The notes beneath the pieces were generated by a model. That model made no database searches and was not told the DNA's origin. It worked only from the letters and a program-made list of their open reading frames with translations. Positions 1-8,730 of a stretch of 64,000 nt of DNA are shown piece after piece (positions within the stretch are counted from its first letter, which is position 1; every line of letters begins with the position of its first letter). The stretch is from positions 186,001-250,000 of the forward strand of contig BPGC01000001.1 in NCBI GenBank assembly GCA_026002835.1, written 5' to 3'. A program made the translations under genes and the position numbers. This DNA comes from Candidatus Nitrosocaldaceae archaeon (lineage in GTDB: Archaea; Thermoproteota; Nitrososphaeria; Nitrososphaerales; Nitrosocaldaceae).

Positions 1-380
1 TACTTCTGGTTGATCGGTGTAAATACAACTTGCCCTCCAGTAAACATCATACTAACTGGTGCTAATCCTAAAGGATCCATTGCATAGATCCCAACTATTC
101 TTGTATCCATATCTATATATCTCTCAAGATAGTCTGGATGAATAACTGCTACTTCATCCCTCTTATAACTCCTTAGCAAACCAGCCTCTATCTTTCTCAA
201 ACCATACGGTGCTTTTGATAATATTCCATTATTCATAGGCACATCTGGTGCTAAGAATCTGAATACGAAATCTGGTACTCTTTCTGAGGGTGCACAGCTC
301 ATAAAGTCGAATAAAGGTACGCTTCTATACTCACTAGTTAGGGTTCTATCATTTGTCAGTATTACTCTTTTTCCCATCAT
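1..380 (-). CDS. Radical SAM protein, N-terminal part (truncated by window edge)
   Basis: An open frame runs from ATG codons at 380 or 377 leftwards through the window edge without a stop, so only about 126 N-terminal residues are visible. The protein begins MMGKRVILTNDRTLTSEY and contains the stretches APYGLRKIEAGLL, VAVIHPDYLERYID and IVGIYAMDPLGLAP. From memory these resemble the N-terminal, cobalamin-binding-like region of archaeal B12-type radical SAM proteins. The CxxxCxxC cluster would lie beyond the edge and cannot be checked. The substrate is unknown. The family call is moderately sure; that this is a real gene is sure. Confidence 0.65.
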   Translation of the reverse strand, partial: MMGKRVILTNDRTLTSEYRSVPLFDFMSCAPSERVPDFVFRFLAPDVPMNNGILSKAPYGLRKIEAGLLRSYKRDEVAVIHPDYLERYIDMDTRIVGIYAMDPLGLAPVSMMFTGGQVVFTPINQK

Positions 381-524
381 ATATCATATATATCTATATG
401 TTTTAAATTTTACTTGAGAATAATTGTAAATATTTAGCACGATAATAATAAAACTATAATATTATGTTATTAGTTTTATATTATAATCTAGATTATCTAT
501 GAATTTTTATATAATATAACTGTA

Positions 525-740
525 TCAACGCTTCGGCTTGTAATATAATACCTCATCTCCTTTTTTAATATAGATAATTCTAGTTATAGGGATCAAGTTA
601 AAATTGTCAGACTCTTTGATAAACTCTAGCAATGGCAGCTCTTTTATTTGATCTAGATCTCTAAAGCCTACTTTGTATAGTGAGGGATTATCAGCATAGA
701 TTGCTTTACTTATTATCTCTCTTAATACCCCTTTCTTCAT
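525..740 (-). CDS. DUF504 / UPF0248 (MJ1316-like) small protein
   Basis: A 71-residue basic protein starting MKKGVLREIISKAIY and containing IPITRIIYIKKGDEVLYYK. This pattern (LREIL at the start, then ...PxxRIxxIxxGxEVLY/W near the end) is that of the DUF504/MJ1316 family. The fold has been proposed to recognise RNA ends in RNA-processing proteins; the biochemical role of the stand-alone archaeal form is not settled. It lies between a radical SAM gene and a DUF1059 gene on the same strand, but the gaps make a shared operon uncertain. Confidence 0.75.
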   Translation of the reverse strand: MKKGVLREIISKAIYADNPSLYKVGFRDLDQIKELPLLEFIKESDNFNLIPITRIIYIKKGDEVLYYKPKR

Positions 741-783
741 GTTATTAAATTAAATAACTAGATAAAAAGAGTTTTGGATAATT

Positions 784-951
784 TTACTCTATGGCTTTCT
801 TGACTTTTTCTGCTAACTCTGGAGGGATCTCAGTTAGATTATGAGCATGTTTTGCATGGGCTTTTGCTATCTCCATAACTTCTTCCACAGAGCTTACTCC
901 TCTAACCTCAAAATCACATTCCATTCCTACGCTTCTGCATTTGAAGTTCAT
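784..951 (-). CDS. DUF1059 small protein
   Basis: A 55-residue protein read on the minus strand from ATG at 951. It starts MNFKCRSVGMECDFEV and ends ELAEKVKKAIE. The two early cysteines followed by the C-D-F pattern and an EExxxxAxxHAKxxH helix are typical of DUF1059 proteins, which are widespread in archaea and of unknown function. The Cys and His pairs could bind a metal. It is independent of the neighbouring winged-helix gene, which diverges from it. Confidence 0.8.
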   Translation of the reverse strand: MNFKCRSVGMECDFEVRGVSSVEEVMEIAKAHAKHAHNLTEIPPELAEKVKKAIE

Positions 952-1048
952 AATTTATGATAGGATTAATACTATATGAATATTATGTATTAATATTCAA
1001 AACTATAATATGTTTTAAGCATAATTAAAAGATGCCATTATCAAACAA

Positions 1049-1912
1049 ATGCAAGTATTACACAAGTTGATTAGATACATTAAGCTTAAAAACGAGTCTT
1101 GTATTATCTATATTGGCTTGGGCGTAGATGAGTATGATATATTCTGGGAACTAGCTGGTGAGATGAGGCGAAATATACTTTTCAAGTTAAAAGAGAAGAA
1201 TATGAAATTATCACAATTAGCAAAGACTTTAGATGTTAGTATACAAGAGGTTCATAGAAATATTAATAGATTGATAGACGCTGGATTGGTTGAGAAGGAT
1301 CCAGATGGATTGTTAATATTAACTACTTATGGAGAGATTGTATTAACACAGATACCATCGTTTCAATTCTTATCAAAAAACAAGCCATATTTCGAAGAAC
1401 ATACACTGGGAGATCTACCAATGAAATTCATACAAAGGATTGGAGCATTAAATAATTCAGAGTTGATAAATGGTGTTGTTGCTATTTTAGCTAGATGGAA
1501 GGATATGTATAGAAATGCTAATGAACATATAATGGAGATAATGGCACAAGTACCATTAGATCTCATAGAGCCAATAGTAGATAGGCTTAATCATGGTGTC
1601 AAATTTTCATACATATTTGGAGAAAATACGATAGTTCCAAAAGGCAGAAGAGAGTTACTACAAAAATTTGGTTGGAATAACTTTATGAATAAAGGATTAG
1701 TAGAAAGGAGAATGATAAAGAAAGTTCAAGTTATGGTTATAGTAACTGATAAAGAAGCTGGTGTTTTATTCCCTAATAAGAAAGGGGAGACGGATATGAA
1801 TAAGATGTTTTATAGCAGAGATCCTTTATTCCATGAATGGTGTCTAGATTTCTTTAGATATACATGGTATGCTTCAGATATATTTGATGAGACTAAGATA
1901 AAAGAGATATGA
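1049..1912 (+). CDS. Winged-helix transcriptional regulator, FilR1/DUF1724-like
   Basis: A 287-residue protein. Residues about 38-90 form a winged helix (MRRNILFKL, then LSQLAKTLDVSIQEVHRNINRLIDAGLVEK), and the following 190 residues resemble the FilR1-type ligand/response domain found after ArsR-like helices in archaeal regulators. The first 30 residues (to about GLGVDEYDIFWELA) are unusual and the true start could be internal. A weak TATA-like TTTTAA lies near 1014, about 30 nt before the ATG. The 3' end overlaps the convergent FAD oxidoreductase gene by 20 nt. The target genes and effector are unknown. Confidence 0.75.
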   Translation: MQVLHKLIRYIKLKNESCIIYIGLGVDEYDIFWELAGEMRRNILFKLKEKNMKLSQLAKTLDVSIQEVHRNINRLIDAGLVEKDPDGLLILTTYGEIVLTQIPSFQFLSKNKPYFEEHTLGDLPMKFIQRIGALNNSELINGVVAILARWKDMYRNANEHIMEIMAQVPLDLIEPIVDRLNHGVKFSYIFGENTIVPKGRRELLQKFGWNNFMNKGLVERRMIKKVQVMVIVTDKEAGVLFPNKKGETDMNKMFYSRDPLFHEWCLDFFRYTWYASDIFDETKIKEI

Positions 1913-3143
1913 TGCTCTTGTACAATATCTTGAATAATATTCTAGGTTTTAATAATGATGTAGGTGTATCTAGCATCTGGATAACTCTTGCGAATCTATA
2001 CGCTATCTCTTTATCTTCTGTTGATAAAAGCATTAGATAATGAACAAGCCATTGAATAAACTTTGTTATTATTGGTTTTTCTCCTTCAGTAGCACTCCAT
2101 CTAAAATCTTCGCTTGTGCCTAATAGCCATGGAAAATTACTGACCTTTACTATCTCCTTCATATCATATTTGCGTAATGCTATAGATGCAAGAGCTGCTA
2201 TAGTCATGCCTTGTCCATATAGAGGATTTAATGATGTAACAGCATCTCCTATAATAAGAAGATTTTTAGGCATGTTTATCTCTTCATAATGATACCTCCT
2301 ACTTCCTATCTCTCTATAAGAGTATGGCTTAGATATTGGTTTTGAATCTTTAACAAACTTGTATATAGAATCATCTTCTAACATTTTAAGATAATTCAAG
2401 AACCCATCATTATCAGTTGGAGGATAATTTTTGTTAATCCCTAATGCTCCTACCATCCATTTTTGATCCTCTATCTTTAGTAAAACACCCATTCTTGGGT
2501 TATCTGGTGGTTTAGGAAATATTATTATACTCTTCCATTCTGGCTCTTCATCTAATTGTATTATTCTAGTAACATAGCCTACATACGAATTGATCTTGCT
2601 AACCCTAACTTTTCCAAAACCTAACTCTTCTAACCATCTGGGTGTATTTGTATTTCTCCCACTAGCATCAACTATAAGATCACCATAAATAGATTTATCA
2701 TCCAATTTAACACCTATTATTCTATTATTATCTGCTAAAAGTCCTTCAACTTTTCTACCATCAATTATCTTGATATTTTTATGCTTCTTTACCTCTTCTA
2801 GTATAACATCTTCCAATAAACGTCTGCTACATGTGAATGTATATACATCTGATCTAAAGTTTAATGACCAACCATCTGGAAAACGGACTCTAACATCATT
2901 AATGAAGTCTATTTTATTTGCTCCTCTTGCTAGTAACAAATTTTCAATGTCTGGGAATAATTCTATTAATACTTGCCTGCCTCTTGCTAATAATATATGA
3001 ATCTGATTTGCTTGTGGAGTGCCATTCCTCTCTTTATTATAATGATCTTTCTCTATTATAAACACATCATCAAAATTATCAGATAATACTTTAGATGCTA
3101 ATAAACCAGCTATGCTTCCGCCTATTACTATTGCTCTTCTCAC
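1893..3143 (-). CDS. FAD-dependent oxidoreductase / monooxygenase-like
   Basis: A 416-residue flavoprotein. The N-terminus MRRAIVIGGSIAGLLASKVL is a Rossmann dinucleotide-binding motif (GGSxAG) ending in the acidic IIEKD strand. A second FAD motif, LLIIGDAVTSLNPLYGQGM, lies near residue 300, as in squalene-epoxidase or PHBH-like hydroxylases and geranylgeranyl-reductase relatives. The substrate cannot be named from sequence; a role on a lipid or isoprenoid is possible but is inference. It is convergent with the winged-helix gene and divergent from the secreted-protein gene at 3226. Confidence 0.75.
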   Translation of the reverse strand: MRRAIVIGGSIAGLLASKVLSDNFDDVFIIEKDHYNKERNGTPQANQIHILLARGRQVLIELFPDIENLLLARGANKIDFINDVRVRFPDGWSLNFRSDVYTFTCSRRLLEDVILEEVKKHKNIKIIDGRKVEGLLADNNRIIGVKLDDKSIYGDLIVDASGRNTNTPRWLEELGFGKVRVSKINSYVGYVTRIIQLDEEPEWKSIIIFPKPPDNPRMGVLLKIEDQKWMVGALGINKNYPPTDNDGFLNYLKMLEDDSIYKFVKDSKPISKPYSYREIGSRRYHYEEINMPKNLLIIGDAVTSLNPLYGQGMTIAALASIALRKYDMKEIVKVSNFPWLLGTSEDFRWSATEGEKPIITKFIQWLVHYLMLLSTEDKEIAYRFARVIQMLDTPTSLLKPRILFKILYKSIISLLS

Positions 3144-3195
3144 ATTGCTGCATACATTTATTTACTTTATAAAATGTTCAATTTTATTAGGAAGG

Positions 3196-3202
3196 TATAT
3201 AT
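3196..3202 (+). promoter_or_regulatory. TATA box for the secreted protein gene
   Basis: TATATAT lies 24-30 nt before the ATG at 3226. This spacing would put transcription initiation at or next to the start codon, so the message is probably leaderless. Confidence 0.5.
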
Positions 3203-3225
3203 GCAATACATAAATATAGTATGTA

Positions 3226-3786
3226 ATGATAAGAACAGATACAATAATCTTGAGCATGATAGTAGTAGTTATGATATTCTCAATTGTATCTGCTACTGCT
3301 ATTAAACCAGAGAAATCAGCACATAAGATGCTTATTGAGTTAAAATTAGAGACTGTAGATTATAAAGATGTTAGTGTAGCAGAGAATAATAACTATCAAT
3401 CTACAATAGAATGTGTAGAAAATATGGGCATACATTATATTAACGATGAACTTGCATCAGATCTAGAAGTTGATGAGATGAATCCAGAGATCATACTTTA
3501 TGAACCAAAGAAGAACGGAGATTTTAGATTAACAGGAGTTGAATATTTTGTACCAGCTATGGTAGAAACTGAGGAAGGTTTAGTTCCATGGTTTGGTGAA
3601 AGTGTTCCAGAGCAAGGGTTCGCTAATGAAGCTCCAATACTATTCAATAAGCATAAGATGGAAGGACCTATGCCTGGACATGATCCTAACATGCCATGGC
3701 ATTACGATCTACATGTATGGATATGGAAATTTAATACCGATGGAACATTCTCATCATTCAATCCAAGGGTTAACTGTAACCCATAA
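3226..3786 (+). CDS. Secreted protein of unknown function with HLHVW-like C-terminus
   Basis: A 186-residue protein with an N-terminal signal sequence (hydrophobic residues 8-23, likely cleavage near SATA). The mature part has a conserved look: IECVENMGIHYIN, an ILYEPKKNGDFRLTGVEYFVP stretch split around position 95, and a C-terminal WHYDLHVWIWKFNTDG with FNPRVNC at the end. Proteins with this layout (MGIHY ... YEPK ... GVEYFVP ... HxHVWxW) occur widely in bacteria and archaea, but I know no assigned function. The His and Cys residues could bind a metal. Two cysteines could form a disulfide outside the membrane. Confidence 0.75.
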   Translation: MIRTDTIILSMIVVVMIFSIVSATAIKPEKSAHKMLIELKLETVDYKDVSVAENNNYQSTIECVENMGIHYINDELASDLEVDEMNPEIILYEPKKNGDFRLTGVEYFVPAMVETEEGLVPWFGESVPEQGFANEAPILFNKHKMEGPMPGHDPNMPWHYDLHVWIWKFNTDGTFSSFNPRVNCNP

Positions 3787-3804
3787 ACCTAATTTTTAAT
3801 GAGA

Positions 3805-3814
3805 TTTTTATAAG
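3805..3814 (+). promoter_or_regulatory. TATA box for the hemL operon
   Basis: TTTTTATAAG is centred about 25 nt upstream of the hemL ATG at 3835. The genes that follow overlap or abut, so this may drive the whole tetrapyrrole run. Confidence 0.5.
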
Positions 3815-3834
3815 AGTAGATCTGTTTTAATGGT

Positions 3835-5100
3835 ATGAATAATGCTAGGTTATTCCAGAAGGCTAAGAGGTTAATGCCTAAAGGAGTTAATAGTCCAGTT
3901 AGATACTTCGATCCATATCCATTCTTTATAAAGAGTGCTAAAGGTTGTAAGATAAAAGATGTAGAGAATAATGAGTATATTGATTATTGTATGGGTTATG
4001 GAGCATTGTTATTAGGACATGCTTTTAAAGATGTTACTAATGCTGCTAAAGAACAGTTAAAAGATGGAACGTTATTCTGTACTCCTACAGAGAAAGAAGT
4101 AGAGTTGGCAGAGTTGCTTCATAAATGTATACCATCAGCAGAGATGGTTAGGCTTATGAATACTGGCTCTGAAGCAACTATGCATGCTATAAGGTTAGCG
4201 AGAGCATATACAAAGAAGAGTAAGATTGTAAAGTTTGAAGGATGTTATCATGGAGCATATGACTATGTATTAGTAAAAGCTGGTTCTGGTGCATTAGAGC
4301 AGAAATTGTTATTATCAGAAGGTATGTTAGATTGTGTAGCAGATAATACGCTAGTATTACCATATAATGATATAGAATCTGTAGAGGAATTGTTTAAAAA
4401 AGAAGATGATATAGCATGTATAATTCTAGAACCAATTATAGCTAATATGGGCTTGATTCTTCCTAAAGATGATTATCTTCATAAACTTGCGAAGATTGCT
4501 AAAGAGAATGATACATTATTGATATTTGATGAGGTAGTAACTGGATTTAGGTTAGCGTTAGGAGGTGCACAAGAGTATTATGGTATAAAACCAGATCTAG
4601 CAACATTTGCTAAAGCTATCTCAAATGGTTTTGTTATATCAGCATTAGTTGGTAAGAAAGAGATAATGAGTAATCTAGCTCCAGAAGGTAACGTTTATCA
4701 AGCAAGTACTTTTGCTGGAAATCCATTATCTGTATCCGCTAGTATAGCAAATATCGAGTTCTTAAGGAAGAAGAAGATATATAAACAATTAGAAAAACAT
4801 TGTAAAGCAATTGCAGATGCTATGAGAGATTATATAAAAGATTATAAGATAAATGCTAGAGTGAATAACATAGCATCTATGTTTCAGATCTTTTTTACAG
4901 ATAGAGAGGTTATAGACTATGATACAGTAAGGAGTTCCAATACAGAATTATTCAAAAGATACTTTAAAGAATTATTGAAGAATAAACTATTCATACCTCC
5001 TTCGCAATTCGAGACATGCTTCATCTCATATTCTCATGATGAGAAGATAATAAAGAAGAGTATTGATATTATAGAGAGAGCATTAAGGGAGTTGAGATGA
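3835..5100 (+). CDS. hemL: Glutamate-1-semialdehyde 2,1-aminomutase
   Basis: The 421-residue PLP enzyme converts glutamate-1-semialdehyde to 5-aminolevulinate in the C5 route to tetrapyrroles. The N-terminus KRLMPKGVNSPVRYF matches the PGGVNSPVR signature of the family. Also visible are VRLMNTGSEATMHAIRLAR (phosphate binding), LLIFDEVVTGFR (PLP pyridine contact) and FAKAISNGF with the probable Schiff-base lysine. Length is normal. It overlaps hemC by 4 nt, so the two are translationally coupled. No gene for glutamyl-tRNA reductase (hemA) or porphobilinogen synthase (hemB) is in the window. Confidence 0.95.
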   Translation: MNNARLFQKAKRLMPKGVNSPVRYFDPYPFFIKSAKGCKIKDVENNEYIDYCMGYGALLLGHAFKDVTNAAKEQLKDGTLFCTPTEKEVELAELLHKCIPSAEMVRLMNTGSEATMHAIRLARAYTKKSKIVKFEGCYHGAYDYVLVKAGSGALEQKLLLSEGMLDCVADNTLVLPYNDIESVEELFKKEDDIACIILEPIIANMGLILPKDDYLHKLAKIAKENDTLLIFDEVVTGFRLALGGAQEYYGIKPDLATFAKAISNGFVISALVGKKEIMSNLAPEGNVYQASTFAGNPLSVSASIANIEFLRKKKIYKQLEKHCKAIADAMRDYIKDYKINARVNNIASMFQIFFTDREVIDYDTVRSSNTELFKRYFKELLKNKLFIPPSQFETCFISYSHDEKIIKKSIDIIERALRELR

Positions 5101-5996
5101 TAAGAGTAGGAACTAGAGGAAGTAAATTATCATTAACACAAACTAGATTAATATTAGATGCATTTAACGATCTAGAATTTGAGATCAAGATTATAAAGAC
5201 TAAAGGTGATAATGATGCTAGACCTTTATATGCTATAAACAGTAAAGGGATATTCGAGAAAGAGATAGATCTTGCATTATTGAACAATGAGATCGATATA
5301 GCTGTTCATAGCATGAAAGATATCCCTTCAGAACTGCCTAAAGGATTAACTATAGCATCGGTTCCTAAGAGAGAAGTACCCAATGATGTTCTAGTTAGTA
5401 GGAATAAAAGATTGGATGAGTTAGAACCAAACTCTATAATAGGCACTAGTAGTTTAAGAAGGGCTGTCCAATTGAAGCATATTAGAGATGATCTTATTAT
5501 AAAAGATATAAGAGGTAATGTAGAAACTAGGATAAACAAGATGCTTAATAATCAATACGATGCTGTAATATTAGCAGAAGCTGGACTAAGGAGGTTAGGT
5601 TTAGAAGATTATATAACTCAACGGTTTGACCCAGATCTATTCTTACCAGCACCATGTCAGGGAACATTAGCTATTGTTGCTAGAGAGAAGGATGAAGAGT
5701 TGATCAAAACATTGAAGAAGATAGAAGATATAAATTCTAGGTTAGAATCAGTAGCAGAGAGGAGTCTATTAGCAAAGATGAATGCTGGATGCAAATTTCC
5801 TCTAGGTGCTTTTGCTAAGGTTTATGATAATAAGATAAGGTTACATGCTAGTATATGCTCATATGATGCTAGTAAAAGGATTGATGTTACTATAACAGAC
5901 GAGAAGAGTAATGCTGAGAAAGTTGGAGTAAAAGTATCTGAAGAGCTTATTAGTAAGGGAGCGTTAGAACTTGCTAAGGAATGGAGATATGGATGA
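5097..5996 (+). CDS. hemC: Hydroxymethylbilane synthase (porphobilinogen deaminase)
   Basis: A 299-residue enzyme that polymerises four porphobilinogens. It begins MIRVGTRGSKLSLTQT, the classical start, and carries DIAVHSMKDIP (catalytic Asp loop), IGTSSLRRAVQL and IRGNVETRINK (substrate-binding arginines). The dipyrromethane cofactor cysteine is in MNAGCKFPLGAFA. It overlaps hemL upstream by 4 nt and cobA downstream by 8 nt, so it sits in the middle of a tight operon. Confidence 0.95.
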   Translation: MIRVGTRGSKLSLTQTRLILDAFNDLEFEIKIIKTKGDNDARPLYAINSKGIFEKEIDLALLNNEIDIAVHSMKDIPSELPKGLTIASVPKREVPNDVLVSRNKRLDELEPNSIIGTSSLRRAVQLKHIRDDLIIKDIRGNVETRINKMLNNQYDAVILAEAGLRRLGLEDYITQRFDPDLFLPAPCQGTLAIVAREKDEELIKTLKKIEDINSRLESVAERSLLAKMNAGCKFPLGAFAKVYDNKIRLHASICSYDASKRIDVTITDEKSNAEKVGVKVSEELISKGALELAKEWRYG

Positions 5997-6723
5997 AGGT
6001 ATTGTTTATATAGTTGGAGCTGGACCTGGAGATCCAGAGCTTATTAGCATCAAGGCTATCAATATCATGAAAGATGCTGATGTTATATTGTATGATAGAT
6101 TGGTTAGTAAAGAATTGTTAGATAAATTTGATGTTGAAAAAGTATATGTGGGTAGAGCAGTAGGTGATGATTATAAGCATCAAGAACAGACTAATCAATT
6201 AATGCTAAAATATGCTAAAGAAGGTAAGAAGGTAGTAAGATTGCATGGAGGAGATCCATTCATATTTGGAAGAGGAGGAGAAGAAGCAGAATTTCTGAAA
6301 GAGAATGATATAAGGTTTGAGATAATACCAGGTATATCATCTATTATAGCAGCTTCTGCATCCTCATTAGTTCCATTAACAGATAGGAGATATGCTTCCT
6401 CTCTAGCAATAGTTACTGGACATGAAGATCCTATGAAAGAGAATGAAAGAGTTAGATGGGAGATGCTTCCTAAAGCAGTTGATACAATAGTTGTGCTTAT
6501 GGGCATAAGCAATCTAGAGAAAATAATTGATAGATTGGTAGATGGAGGAATGGATAAAGATACAAGAATAGCAGTAATAGAGAATGCTAGCAAGAAGGAA
6601 GAGAGGATAATATATGGTAAATTAGATGATATAGTTATGAAAGTTAAAGAGCAGAAGATAAAACCGCCAGCAGTAATAATAATAGGAGATGTAGTTAAAG
6701 TATCAGAGAGGTTAAGAGCATGA
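5989..6723 (+). CDS. cobA: Uroporphyrinogen-III C-methyltransferase
   Basis: The enzyme methylates uroporphyrinogen III at C2 and C7 to precorrin-2, the branch point to siroheme, cobalamin and the alternative heme route. The start VYIVGAGPGDPELISIKA is the SAM-binding signature, and VRLHGGDPFIFGRGGEE and IIPGISS are family motifs. I chose ATG at 5989 rather than the upstream in-frame TTG at 5971 because the conserved part begins six residues later and the 8-nt overlap with hemC fits the operon style. It overlaps hemD by 4 nt. Confidence 0.93.
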   Translation: MDEGIVYIVGAGPGDPELISIKAINIMKDADVILYDRLVSKELLDKFDVEKVYVGRAVGDDYKHQEQTNQLMLKYAKEGKKVVRLHGGDPFIFGRGGEEAEFLKENDIRFEIIPGISSIIAASASSLVPLTDRRYASSLAIVTGHEDPMKENERVRWEMLPKAVDTIVVLMGISNLEKIIDRLVDGGMDKDTRIAVIENASKKEERIIYGKLDDIVMKVKEQKIKPPAVIIIGDVVKVSERLRA

Positions 6724-7409
6724 AGATAGGTATAACTAGAGATGAAAGTAAAGCGATGGAATTCATAAAACTAGTTAGAAGCATTGGTTTAGATGCGATA
6801 GCATTAGATGTAATAAGATTAACCCCTAACGATGAGATTAATAGATTAAGAGGTATGCTTGAAGATCATGATTATATCCTATTTATGAGTGCAAATGCTA
6901 TAGATATGCTTGAAGAAGATATAATTGAAAAGTTGAGAGGTAAAAGAATAGTTGTTGTAGGCCCAAAGACTAGAGAGGCTTTAGAGAAACATGGCATAGA
7001 TGTATATCTTATGCCAGAAAGATACTCATCTTATGGTATAATAGATCTATTTAAGAAGATGGATGTAAAAGGTAAAAGCATATTAATACCTAGAAGCTCT
7101 GCTGCTAATTATTATCTTAAGAATGAATTAGAAAGATTAGGCATGAATGTAACTGAGATTAGATTTTACGATACAAAACCAAATTATGACCAATCATTAA
7201 AGGAGAAGATTACTGATCTAGATTGTATAGTGTTTACAAGTGCTTCTAATGTCCATGCATTCTTCAAGATGGTAGATGCTATAGATTGTCAAGCGATAGC
7301 TATCGGACCATTTACTAGAGATGCATTAAAAGAGTATGGAATAGAACCTATTGTTGCAGATGAGCATACTATAGAAGGCATATTCAAAGAGATAAAGAAG
7401 ATGATATGA
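6720..7409 (+). CDS. hemD: Uroporphyrinogen-III synthase
   Basis: A 229-residue, poorly conserved enzyme that cyclises hydroxymethylbilane to uroporphyrinogen III. Two-lobed HemD features are visible: IGITRDESKAMEFIKL at the start, ILFMSANAIDML, a central LIPRSSAANYYLKNEL, and near the end DCIVFTSASNVHAFFKM and AIAIGPFTRDAL. Placement between cobA and the radical SAM gene with 4-nt overlaps on both sides strengthens the call. Confidence 0.9.
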   Translation: MKIGITRDESKAMEFIKLVRSIGLDAIALDVIRLTPNDEINRLRGMLEDHDYILFMSANAIDMLEEDIIEKLRGKRIVVVGPKTREALEKHGIDVYLMPERYSSYGIIDLFKKMDVKGKSILIPRSSAANYYLKNELERLGMNVTEIRFYDTKPNYDQSLKEKITDLDCIVFTSASNVHAFFKMVDAIDCQAIAIGPFTRDALKEYGIEPIVADEHTIEGIFKEIKKMI

Positions 7410-8284
7410 AGATAATTGAGAGTAATGCTAAAAGTATATTAACAAAGACTAGAGGGTTCTTATATTCATTTACTCATACAATAAATCCATACATTGGCTG
7501 TCAATTAGGATTATCTTTATGTGGTAACTATTGTTATGCAAAAGCATTAAATCCTAATCTAGATGCTAAAGAATGGGGTAAGTATATTATAGCAAAGATT
7601 AATGCTCCAATGTTATATAAGAAAGAGTATACAAAATATGATAAACTTGAGATATTTATGACTAGTGTTACAGATCCATATCCACCTATAGAGTTTAGAT
7701 ATAACATAACAAGGAAGATATTAGAGGCTATGCTAGAGTATCCTCCAGATAGATTGGTTATCCAAACACATACACCAAATATACTAAGAGATATATCATT
7801 ACTAAAAGAGTTAAATGAATTATGCAAATTATCTATACATATAACAGTAGAGACAGATATGGAGAATGAATCTTTAGCAAAAAGGTATAAAGATAGATTA
7901 AAGCATATGTATACAATTGCTTCAAGATTAGATGCTTTGAGAAAGTTCAAAGATGCTGGTATAAGATCTGTAGCAACGATATCTCCATTAATGCCATTAG
8001 AAGATCCAATTAAATTTGCTAAGAAGATAGATCATGCTGCAAATTATGTAATATTAGATCATTTTATATTAGGCGATGGTTCAAATGGAATTAGAACATC
8101 GTCATATAAATATTTCAACAAACCCTTACCTATCCTACTTTATAATAATGGATATTCTGAATGGATCAAATTAAATAAATTTTATGCTATAGTAGATATC
8201 TTTAGAGAAGTTTTAGGTTATGATAGAGTAGGCATATCTAAAGAAGGGTTCAATAGCAATGCTTTTATTGATTTAGAATTATGA
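7406..8284 (+). CDS. SPL-type radical SAM protein (COG1533-like)
   Basis: A 292-residue protein. Near residue 28 it has INPYIGCQLGLSLCGNYCYA, in which the three cysteines are spaced C-x6-C-x3-C instead of the usual C-x3-C-x2-C. This wider spacing occurs in a subgroup of spore-photoproduct-lyase-like radical SAM proteins. The later segments DPYPPIEFRYNITRKILE, VIQTHTPNILRDI and LSIHITVETD are typical of that group. Its substrate is unknown. It overlaps hemD by 4 nt, so it may act on a tetrapyrrole or merely be co-transcribed. Confidence 0.8.
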   Translation: MKIIESNAKSILTKTRGFLYSFTHTINPYIGCQLGLSLCGNYCYAKALNPNLDAKEWGKYIIAKINAPMLYKKEYTKYDKLEIFMTSVTDPYPPIEFRYNITRKILEAMLEYPPDRLVIQTHTPNILRDISLLKELNELCKLSIHITVETDMENESLAKRYKDRLKHMYTIASRLDALRKFKDAGIRSVATISPLMPLEDPIKFAKKIDHAANYVILDHFILGDGSNGIRTSSYKYFNKPLPILLYNNGYSEWIKLNKFYAIVDIFREVLGYDRVGISKEGFNSNAFIDLEL

Positions 8285-8291
8285 TCAGAGT

Positions 8292-8726
8292 ATGAAGTTA
8301 AAAGTTGGAGATCCAGCACCAGATTTTGAGGCTATTTCAACTAAAGGAAAGATCAGACTATCAGACTTTAGAGGTAAGAAGGTGATACTATACTTTTATG
8401 TCAAGGATCAGACTCCTGGATGCACAATGCAATCTATCGATCTTCAAGAAGGTTTAGATAAACTGAATAATCTTAATGCAGTTGTTATAGGAATAAGTAC
8501 AGATAGTCTAGAATCGCATAAAAAGTTTGCAGAAAGGTATAATCTTAACTTTCCTCTAGTTGCTGATGAAGATAAGAAGATAAGCGAGTTATATGGAGTA
8601 TTGAATGAACGAGGTAGGGCAAAGAGAGTAACATTTATCATAGATGAGAATGGTATTATACAGCATATATTCACTAAAGTAAATGTAAAAGCACATACAG
8701 ATGAGATATTGCAAGTAATAAAGTGA
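8292..8726 (+). CDS. bcp: Peroxiredoxin, BCP/PrxQ family
   Basis: A 144-residue thiol peroxidase that detoxifies peroxides. It begins MKLKVGDPAPDFEA and carries the peroxidatic motif KDQTPGCTMQSIDLQ; the extra cysteine five residues later, seen in many PrxQ proteins, is absent, so this is probably a 1-Cys or atypical enzyme. It follows the radical SAM gene by 7 nt and precedes purD by 4 nt. Confidence 0.93.
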   Translation: MKLKVGDPAPDFEAISTKGKIRLSDFRGKKVILYFYVKDQTPGCTMQSIDLQEGLDKLNNLNAVVIGISTDSLESHKKFAERYNLNFPLVADEDKKISELYGVLNERGRAKRVTFIIDENGIIQHIFTKVNVKAHTDEILQVIK

Positions 8727-8730
8727 GAGT

